Of a stretch of DNA of 64,000 nt, positions 58,625 to 64,000 are shown piece after piece (the stretch's first letter is position 1; each line of letters starts with the position of its first letter). Source of the DNA: DP-19 sp036496285. GTDB taxonomy: Bacteria > Desulfobacterota > Binatia > UTPRO1. The stretch covers positions 12,444-76,443 of the forward strand of contig DASXLI010000029.1 of NCBI GenBank assembly GCA_036496285.1, given 5' to 3'. The notes beneath the pieces are model-generated. The model made no database searches. It had not been told where the DNA came from and saw only the letters and a list, made by a program, of their open reading frames with translations. The translations under genes were made by a program, and so were the position numbers.

Positions 58625-58993
58625 TCAGCTCCAGGCGAGAGCGCCCTTCTTCCACACGTATCCGAGACCGAGCGCGAGCACCCCGAGAAAGATCAGCATG
58701 TCGATCAGGCCGGCCACGCCGAGCTGCCGGAACACGATCGCCCAGGGATACATGAACACGACCTCGACGTCGAAGACCAGGAAGAGGATGGCCACCAGGT
58801 AGAAGCTCACCGAGAAGCGGCCGCGCGCTGGTCCGGTGGGTGGGTTGCCGCACTCGAAGACCTCTTCCTTCACCCGGGTCGGACGGTGCGTGCCGAGCAG
58901 GCGGCTGATCAGCATGCTCGCCCCGCACATGATGCCGACGATCACGGCGGCGAAGATGAACGTGAAGACGACGCCGATGTATTGGTCTAGCAT
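58625..58993 (-). CDS. nuoA: NADH-quinone oxidoreductase subunit A
   Basis: A 122-residue membrane subunit with three helices. The loop EVFECGNPPTGPARGRFSVSFYLVAILFLVFDVEVVF contains the conserved Cys (ECG) and the Asp-Glu pair near the quinone site. It is the first gene of the operon, with the strongest promoter seen in the window just upstream. Confidence 0.95.
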   Translation of the reverse strand: MLDQYIGVVFTFIFAAVIVGIMCGASMLISRLLGTHRPTRVKEEVFECGNPPTGPARGRFSVSFYLVAILFLVFDVEVVFMYPWAIVFRQLGVAGLIDMLIFLGVLALGLGYVWKKGALAWS

Positions 58994-59037
58994 TGCGGAG
59001 AAAGCGCGACGGCTGCCGCTGCGCGAAACGCGTGTCG

Positions 59038-59064
59038 ATTATGCCAGCAATTGCTGCAAGTCAA
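59038..59064 (-). promoter_or_regulatory. Predicted sigma70-type promoter of the nuo operon
   Basis: On the minus strand TTGACT (59064-59059) and CATAAT (59043-59038) are separated by 15 bases. CATAAT is one base from the consensus -10 box. The region lies about 45 bases upstream of the nuoA start and is far less GC-rich than its surroundings. Confidence 0.55.
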
Positions 59065-59102
59065 GGTGAACGCCGCCGCCCGCGCGCGAGCATCTCGCTG
59101 TT

Positions 59103-59129
59103 TTGACAACCATTTGCGCGCTCTGCTAG
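59103..59129 (+). promoter_or_regulatory. Candidate promoter of the amgK-murU genes
   Basis: TTGACA (59103-59108) is a perfect -35 box. A possible -10 box, TGCTAG at 59124-59129, follows after 15 bases but is weak. It faces away from the nuo promoter and lies about 30 bases upstream of the ATG at 59160. Confidence 0.35.
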
Positions 59130-59159
59130 CCGCACGACAGCACGGATGAGCGAGGTGTG

Positions 59160-60227
59160 ATGGACGACGTGGTGACGGGCGCCGTCGCGGCCCTGGTGGC
59201 GCGGCGCTGGCCGGGCGCGGCCCTGATGGCGCTCGACCATCTCGCCGGCGATTTCTCGGCGCGCCGCTATCTGCGGGCGCGTCTCGGCGGCGCGGCGCCG
59301 CCGACGGTCGTCGCAATGGTGCTCGCGGGCAGCGGGCTGCCGCTCAGCTCCGAGGAGCTCTGCATCTTTCCCGAGCCGCTCAAGGAGCTGCCCTTCCTCG
59401 ACGTCCACCGCCTCCTGGCGGCGGTCGGCGCGGCGGTCCCCGCGATCTACGCGCACGACCTCGCGGCCGGCGTGCTGCTGCTCGAGGACGGCGGCGACGC
59501 CGTGCTGTGGGATCGCGTCGTCGCCGAGCCGGCGGCGGCCGAGGAGCGCTACCGCAGCGCGCTCGATGCGCTCCTCGTGCTGCACACCCGCGGCAGCGCG
59601 AGCCCCGACCGGACGAGCATCGCCTTCACGCAGCGCTTCGACGCCCGGCTCTACCAGTGGGAGCTCGACCATTTCCTCGAGTGGGGCGTCGAGCGCCGTC
59701 TCGGCATCGCGGGCGAAGACGCGCGGGCGCCCTTCGCGCGCGGCTTCGCGACGCTCGTCGACGAGCTCGCCGCGCTGTCCGAGCCGGAGCTCGTGCTGAG
59801 CCACCGGGACTACCACAGCTGGAACATCCTGATGCCGGGCGACGCGCCGCTGATCATCGACTTCCAGGACGCGCTGCTGGCGCCGCCGGAGTACGATCTC
59901 GCCTCGCTCTTCACCGACCGCATCACGCCGCGCGTGGTGACACCCGCGATGGCGGCCCGCCTGCGTGACTACTACTGGCGCGGGCGCAGCCGGGTCGAGG
60001 ACGAGGCGGCGCGTCGCCGCTACACGCTGATCGCGCTGCAGCGCGCACTGAAGGTCGTGGGCCGTCTGCACTACATCGCCCTCGCCAAGGGCAAGCATGC
60101 GCCGCTCGCGTTCCTGCCCGACGTGCTCGCGACGACGCGGCACTACCTCGCCCAAGCGGCGCTGCCCGGCCTCGCCGCGGCGTTCGACGCACTCCCCTGG
60201 CCGGCGGAGGAGACGGCCACGCGGTGA
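59160..60227 (+). CDS. amgK: N-acetylmuramate/N-acetylglucosamine kinase AmgK (phosphotransferase fold)
   Basis: A 355-residue aminoglycoside-phosphotransferase-like kinase. The Brenner motif LSHRDYHSWNIL places His215, Asp217 and Asn222, and IIDFQDA has the metal Asp234. It is directly coupled to a sugar-1-phosphate nucleotidyltransferase by a GTGA overlap; that pair is AmgK-MurU, which puts recycled MurNAc back as UDP-MurNAc, bypassing fosfomycin-sensitive MurA. The GAGG before the ATG at 59160 favours it over a GTG three bases earlier. Confidence 0.88.
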   Translation: MDDVVTGAVAALVARRWPGAALMALDHLAGDFSARRYLRARLGGAAPPTVVAMVLAGSGLPLSSEELCIFPEPLKELPFLDVHRLLAAVGAAVPAIYAHDLAAGVLLLEDGGDAVLWDRVVAEPAAAEERYRSALDALLVLHTRGSASPDRTSIAFTQRFDARLYQWELDHFLEWGVERRLGIAGEDARAPFARGFATLVDELAALSEPELVLSHRDYHSWNILMPGDAPLIIDFQDALLAPPEYDLASLFTDRITPRVVTPAMAARLRDYYWRGRSRVEDEAARRRYTLIALQRALKVVGRLHYIALAKGKHAPLAFLPDVLATTRHYLAQAALPGLAAAFDALPWPAEETATR

Positions 60228-60952
60228 AGGCCATGGTGCTCGCCGCCGGGCTCGGCACGCGCCTCCGTCCGTTGACGCTCGACCGGCCGAAGGCGCTCGT
60301 CGAGGTCGCCGGCCGGCCGCTCATCGCCTACGACCTCATGCTGCTGCGCCGGTACGGCATCGAGGAGGTCGTCATCAACCTGCACCACCACGGCGACGCG
60401 CTGCGCGCCGCGCTCGGCGACGGCTCGGCGTACGGCGTGCGCATCGTCTACTCGCCGGAGGACCCGCTCCTCGACACCGGCGGCGCCATCAAGAACGTGG
60501 AGGCGCTCCTCGGCGGCGAGGACTTCCTCGTCTTGAACGGCGACACGATCATCGACCTGCCGCTCGACACGCTGCTCGCCGCCCACCGTGCCCACGGCGC
60601 GATGGCGACGCTCGTGCTGCGCCACGACCCCGAGCAGGCGCGTTACGGCCTGGTCGAGATCGACGGCGAGCGGCGCATCCGCCGCTTCCTCGGACGGCCG
60701 GCCGAGGTCGCGATGCCGCTCGAGGCGTTCATGTTCGCCGGCGTGCACGTCGTCTCACCGCGCATCTTCCGCTACATGGCCGCGGTGCGCGCGTTCAGCG
60801 TGACGCGCGAGACCTACCCGGCGATGCTCGCCGCGGGCGAGCTGCTCTACGGTCTCCCCTTCAGCGGCTTCTGGCGCGTGATCGACACGATCGCCGACCG
60901 CGACCGCGCGGAGGCGGCGCTCGCCGCGGGCGTCTCCCTGCACTACCTTTGA
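60224..60952 (+). CDS. murU: N-acetylmuramate alpha-1-phosphate uridylyltransferase MurU
   Basis: A 242-residue nucleotidyltransferase making UDP-MurNAc. The signature is MVLAAGLGTRLRPLTLDRPKAL with the phosphate-binding Lys, then DTGGAIKNVEALLG, and FLVLNGDTIIDLPLD has the metal-binding Asp. The GTG start overlaps amgK. The pairing with AmgK makes the MurU call better than a generic glucose-1-phosphate enzyme. Confidence 0.9.
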   Translation: MKAMVLAAGLGTRLRPLTLDRPKALVEVAGRPLIAYDLMLLRRYGIEEVVINLHHHGDALRAALGDGSAYGVRIVYSPEDPLLDTGGAIKNVEALLGGEDFLVLNGDTIIDLPLDTLLAAHRAHGAMATLVLRHDPEQARYGLVEIDGERRIRRFLGRPAEVAMPLEAFMFAGVHVVSPRIFRYMAAVRAFSVTRETYPAMLAAGELLYGLPFSGFWRVIDTIADRDRAEAALAAGVSLHYL

Positions 60953-61241
60953 GGTCAATCGCCGGAGCAAGTCGGGCAAACGCGCGCGCTTCGGCGTCCG
61001 TCGCGCGGGCGCGCGCCGTCGCAGGATCGGGAATCGCCGCAACAGGGTCAAATCGACCCGCCGTATCACCCGCGTCGTCCCCGGCCAGGCGTTCCAACCG
61101 CACTTGGCTCTTGACGCCTTCGTGAATGGTGGGTTACGGGACTGCGGCTGGTGTGTTTCCGACTATCGGGGCGCGCCGGTTCGAACGTGACCGTGGATAG
61201 GTGGGGGGCGGCCGCAATGGCACGACGCTTGCTGCCGCAGG

Positions 61242-62858
61242 GTGGCGTGGAGAATGGGTCGCGAGCCCGGTCTGGACGAGCGCGAACGCGCGCGTCAAGC
61301 TGGTGATGCTGGGATACCAGGATGGACACCATCCGAGGACGTCGTCGACGTCGCGCACCTGGAGCGTCTGACCGAGCGCTATCCCGATCTCGCGCCCGGC
61401 ATCGAGCGCTCGATCGGGCTGGCACGCGACCGGGGACGGCTGCGCGCCCGGTTTCCCGCCGGCGCCTCGCAACCCGCAAAGATCGCATGGAAGGCTGACA
61501 TGGGAATCACGATCGTCCAGAAGAGCGATCTCACGGTACGCAAGCGCAATCCGCGCACCGCTCTCGTGCTGGCGGGCGGCGCCATCAGCGGCGGCGGCTT
61601 CAAGCTCGGTGGCCTGAAGGCGCTGGACGATTTCCTCGTCAACCGAAAGACGACCGACTTCGACATGTACATCGGCCTCTCGGCCGGCGCGTTCCTCGCG
61701 GCGCCACTCGCGAGCGGCGTGACGCCGCCCGAGATGATGCGGAGCCTGGAAGGCAGCTCCGAGGAGTTCACCCAGTTCGGGTTGTTCGACTTCTACCAGC
61801 CGAACCTCCGCGAGTTCGCCGAGAAGCCCTTCAACTATCTCCTCGATCTCGCCTCGTTCCTGCCCGGGTCGATCATCGATCTCGTCGCGCAGAGCCCGGC
61901 GCTCGCCGAGCGCATCAAGGAGCCGCTGCGCGCCTTCACGCGCCATCGCACGTGGTCGAACCTGCGCGAGATCCTGGCGCCCGTCGGCGACGCGCTGCTC
62001 AGCACGCGGCCGTTCCCGTTCCCGCTCGACTACGTGCCGTCCGGCGTCTTCGACAACTCGTCGATCGAGCGCTATCTGCGCCACAACCTCGAGCGCCGGC
62101 ACATGCCGAACAGCTTCAAGGCGCTGTACCAGGCGCGCAAGCGCGAGCTCTACATCGTTGCGATGAATCTCGACTCGGCCGAGCGCGTGGTCTTCGGCCA
62201 CGACGAGGACAGCTCGCTCACGATCTCCGAGTCGGTGCAGGCGTCGACCGCGCTCCCCGGCTTCTACTGTCCGGCGCGCATCCGCGGCGTGGACTACGTC
62301 GACGGCGGCGTGCGTCGCACCGCCAACATCGACGTCGCGATCGAGCACGGCGCCGATCTGATCATCTGCTACAACCCGTTCCGCCCGTTCTCGAACCGGG
62401 TGGTCCGCAAGTACGACCCGCAGAAGGACGAGTACGTCGCCGACAGCATGCAGCTCGCCGACCGCGGCATGCTGATGATCCTGAACCAGGTGCTGCGCAC
62501 GCTGCTGCACTCGCGCCTGCAGCTCGGCCTCCGCCAGTACCAGGACGATCCGAACTTCAAGGGCGACATCATCCTCATCGAGCCGACCGAGAACGACATC
62601 GACTTCTTCCAGATGACGCCGCTCGCCTTCTGGGAGCGTCGCCGCGCTGCATCGCATGGCTACTTGTCGGTGACCCAGTCGATCGACACCCACTACGACA
62701 TGGTGCGCCGCATCCTCGAGAGCTACGGCATCCTGATGACCCGCAAGACCGTGAGCGAGGGCATGCAGCGCATGCAGGGTACCGGCACGACCGAGGAGAC
62801 GTCGGACTTCCTCATGCGCGACGTCCCGAAGCGCGATCTGTCGGTGGCGAAGGCCTGA
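61242..62858 (+). CDS. Patatin-like phospholipase
   Basis: A patatin-fold lipid hydrolase. The oxyanion loop AGGAISGGGFKLGGL is near residue 107 and the nucleophile Ser in IGLSAGAFLAAPL near 144. The Asp is in YVDGGVRRTAN, a DGG motif. The frame starts at GTG 61242 and yields 538 residues, but the conserved part begins near residue 86. A later ATG at 61500, with GGAAGG before it, gives 452 residues and is a real alternative. The protein is long for a patatin because of a helical insert at about 220-300. Substrate unknown. Confidence 0.85.
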   Translation: MAWRMGREPGLDERERARQAGDAGIPGWTPSEDVVDVAHLERLTERYPDLAPGIERSIGLARDRGRLRARFPAGASQPAKIAWKADMGITIVQKSDLTVRKRNPRTALVLAGGAISGGGFKLGGLKALDDFLVNRKTTDFDMYIGLSAGAFLAAPLASGVTPPEMMRSLEGSSEEFTQFGLFDFYQPNLREFAEKPFNYLLDLASFLPGSIIDLVAQSPALAERIKEPLRAFTRHRTWSNLREILAPVGDALLSTRPFPFPLDYVPSGVFDNSSIERYLRHNLERRHMPNSFKALYQARKRELYIVAMNLDSAERVVFGHDEDSSLTISESVQASTALPGFYCPARIRGVDYVDGGVRRTANIDVAIEHGADLIICYNPFRPFSNRVVRKYDPQKDEYVADSMQLADRGMLMILNQVLRTLLHSRLQLGLRQYQDDPNFKGDIILIEPTENDIDFFQMTPLAFWERRRAASHGYLSVTQSIDTHYDMVRRILESYGILMTRKTVSEGMQRMQGTGTTEETSDFLMRDVPKRDLSVAKA

Positions 62859-62937
62859 CCCGAAGACTCTTGTTGCGATACCAGCGCGGGGGCGGTACAT
62901 AGGACGGCTCAACGCTCGTCCTACCCGGAGAACCGCC

Positions 62938-63669
62938 ATGGCGCTCGATCAAAAGACCATTCCGGCATTGGCTGCCCAGTATGCCGGCCGCGACCCACGG
63001 GACATCCTCGAGGTCGCCATCCGCGAGTACTCGCCCAACCTGGCGATCTCGTTCAGCGGTGCCGAGGACGTGGTCCTCGTCGACATCGCCTCGAAGATCG
63101 GCGGGAAGTTCCAGGTATTCTCGCTCGATACCGGGCGCCTGCACCCCGAGACCTACCAGTTCCTGGAGCGCGTCCGCGCGCACTACGGCCTCGCGATCGA
63201 CACCTTCTTTCCGCAGCCGGAGGCGGTGCAGAAGCTCGTCCGCGAGAAGGGACTCTTCTCCTTCTACCAGGACGGCCACAAGGAGTGCTGCGGCGTCCGC
63301 AAGGTCGAGCCGCTCGTCCGCGCCCTCAAGCCCCTCGCCGCCTGGGTGACGGGTCAGCGCCGCGATCAGAGCCCCGGGACGCGCGCGGAGGTGCCGGTCA
63401 TCCAGCTCGACCCCACGTTCGGGTCGCCCGAGAAGCCGCTCATCAAGTTCAACCCCATCGCCAACTGGAGCTCCAAGCAGGTCTGGGCGTACATCCGCGA
63501 GCACAACGTGCCCTACAACGCCCTGCACGATCGCGGCTTCATCTCGATCGGCTGCGAGCCCTGCACGCGCCCCGTGAACCCCGGCCAGCATGAGCGCGAG
63601 GGACGCTGGTGGTGGGAAGAAGAGACGATGAAGGAGTGCGGGCTGCACGCGGGCAACGTGCAGAAGTAA
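62938..63669 (+). CDS. cysH: Adenylyl-sulfate (APS) reductase, assimilatory, thioredoxin-dependent
   Basis: A 243-residue reductase of assimilatory sulfate metabolism giving sulfite and AMP. SFSGAEDVVLVD is the nucleotide loop. Cys117-Cys118 in ECCGVRK and Cys206-Cys209 in GCEPC are the four ligands of a 4Fe-4S cluster, so it reduces APS rather than PAPS. The catalytic Cys234 is in ECGLH near the C-terminus. It stands alone, 79 bases after the patatin gene, with the thioredoxin reductase 46 kb away. No sulfate adenylyltransferase is in view. Confidence 0.95.
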   Translation: MALDQKTIPALAAQYAGRDPRDILEVAIREYSPNLAISFSGAEDVVLVDIASKIGGKFQVFSLDTGRLHPETYQFLERVRAHYGLAIDTFFPQPEAVQKLVREKGLFSFYQDGHKECCGVRKVEPLVRALKPLAAWVTGQRRDQSPGTRAEVPVIQLDPTFGSPEKPLIKFNPIANWSSKQVWAYIREHNVPYNALHDRGFISIGCEPCTRPVNPGQHEREGRWWWEEETMKECGLHAGNVQK

Positions 63670-63735
63670 CGCCTCTTTTCTCGGATATTTCCCTCAGACC
63701 TTCTTCCCTCGAGCTGGCGTCCCATCCGTAAGGAC

Positions 63736-63868
63736 CGTGGGCGGTGCGGGGTGGCTCCGCGCGAGGATCGCTCGCGTCACGATGTTCGTGGGGATTCGTC
63801 CCACCTTGTTCCGCATTCGCGCGCTTGCTCGCTCTTTATGCGCGCTCCGCCACCCCGCACCGCCCACG
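63736..63868. repeat. Structured extragenic palindrome with 20-bp terminal inverted repeats
   Basis: Perfect 20-bp arms at 63736-63755 (CGTGGGCGGTGCGGGGTGGC) and 63849-63868 bound a 133-bp element with no gene. Inside it are two smaller hairpins: CGCGAG-GATCG-CTCGCG at 63760-63776 and GTGGG-N7-CCCAC at 63788-63804. The element would fold into a cruciform or a long structured RNA. Features resemble large REP/BIME-like units or a MITE. No coding frame is supported. Confidence 0.7.
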
Positions 63869-63940
63869 CTCCGCGCAACGGCACAAGGCTAGTGACCACC
63901 GAAAGGGGCTGCGCGCGAGGGGCGGCGCGGTCGGCACCCG

Positions 63941-64000
63941 GGGGCGGTGGAGGGCGCGGGGTGGCGGAGCGCGCATAAAGAGTGAGCAGTGTGTTTGTCG
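63941..64000. repeat. Start of a second, inverted copy of the element
   Basis: Positions 63956-63988 match the reverse complement of 63826-63858 at 32 of 33 bases, the exception being a C/T change. The copy begins with a related GC-rich edge near 63941 and continues off the window. Outside that block the sequences diverge after 63988. The rest of 63670-64000 has no supported gene. Confidence 0.65.

Noticed and set aside
60953..61241. A GGTTCGAAC sequence near 61170 that looks like the T arm of a tRNA
   Set aside because: The flanks do not pair as a T stem, and no acceptor, D or anticodon stem could be built around it. The rest of this 289-base gap shows no gene, hairpin or repeat that I can support.

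Overview
The window is about 64 kb of very GC-rich chromosomal DNA, almost fully packed with bacterial genes. Start codons are often GTG, many neighbours overlap by ATGA or GTGA, and Shine-Dalgarno sequences are clear at several starts. Core metabolism (histidine, molybdopterin, Complex I, assimilatory sulfate reduction) sits beside many oxidoreductases, VOC and GFA proteins, methyltransferases and secreted proteins. With no rRNA gene present, the organism can only be inferred. It looks like a high-GC, Gram-negative, aerobic soil or water lineage of the deltaproteobacterial/Myxococcota/Binatota kind. The lipoproteins, the secreted beta-helix proteins and the AmgK-MurU pair are consistent with that.

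Region by region. 1-6.5 kb: a cut membrane protein, a VOC protein, RNase J and an acyltransferase, then Ssb, a secreted beta-helix protein, a methyltransferase and RadC. 6.5-10.8 kb: a catabolic cluster (Rieske oxygenase, luciferase-like monooxygenase, cytochrome P450) divergent from a TetR regulator; two matching operators lie between them and overlap near-leaderless promoters. 10.8-13.5 kb: an orphan protein, an SDR and a second TetR regulator facing a membrane-anchored redoxin across a perfect 10+1+10 palindrome. 13.5-17 kb: acyltransferase, RlmI-type methyltransferase, MoaC and thioredoxin reductase. 17-22 kb: a large secreted repetitive protein, then hisB-hisH-hisA-hisF. 22-26 kb: YceK-type lipoprotein, rhomboid protease with a helical C-terminus, LysR regulator facing a small unknown protein, Nudix hydrolase. 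26-29.7 kb: a seven-gene run headed by an HxlR regulator and holding three GFA-fold proteins; it diverges from an NTF2-like protein across an inverted repeat.

30-37 kb (minus strand): rpmE-prfA-prmC-murA-hisD, continuing into a methyltransferase, an FMN reductase, a VOC protein and a GNAT. 37.2-38.6 kb: a scar with a decayed VOC gene, a small membrane-protein remnant and a single-domain Y1 (HUH) transposase. 38.7-41.6 kb: a tightly overlapping alkylation-repair trio (Ada/AraC/AlkA fusion, Ogt, PEP-mutase-like protein). 41.6-47 kb: glycerol kinase and a CobS-like protein, then nucleotidyltransferase, TPM protein, LemA and PanE. 47-51.7 kb: a polytopic membrane protein, a large secreted CocE-type hydrolase with an extra C-terminal domain, and a gamma-glutamylcyclotransferase-like protein. 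51.7-59 kb: a Complex I operon holding only nuoA, H, J, K, L, M and N. 59-63.7 kb: AmgK-MurU, a patatin-like phospholipase and CysH (APS-type). The right edge carries a structured extragenic palindrome of 133 bp and the start of an inverted second copy.

The strongest regulatory signals are palindromes between divergent regulators and their likely targets. No tRNA, rRNA, CRISPR array or prophage was recognised.
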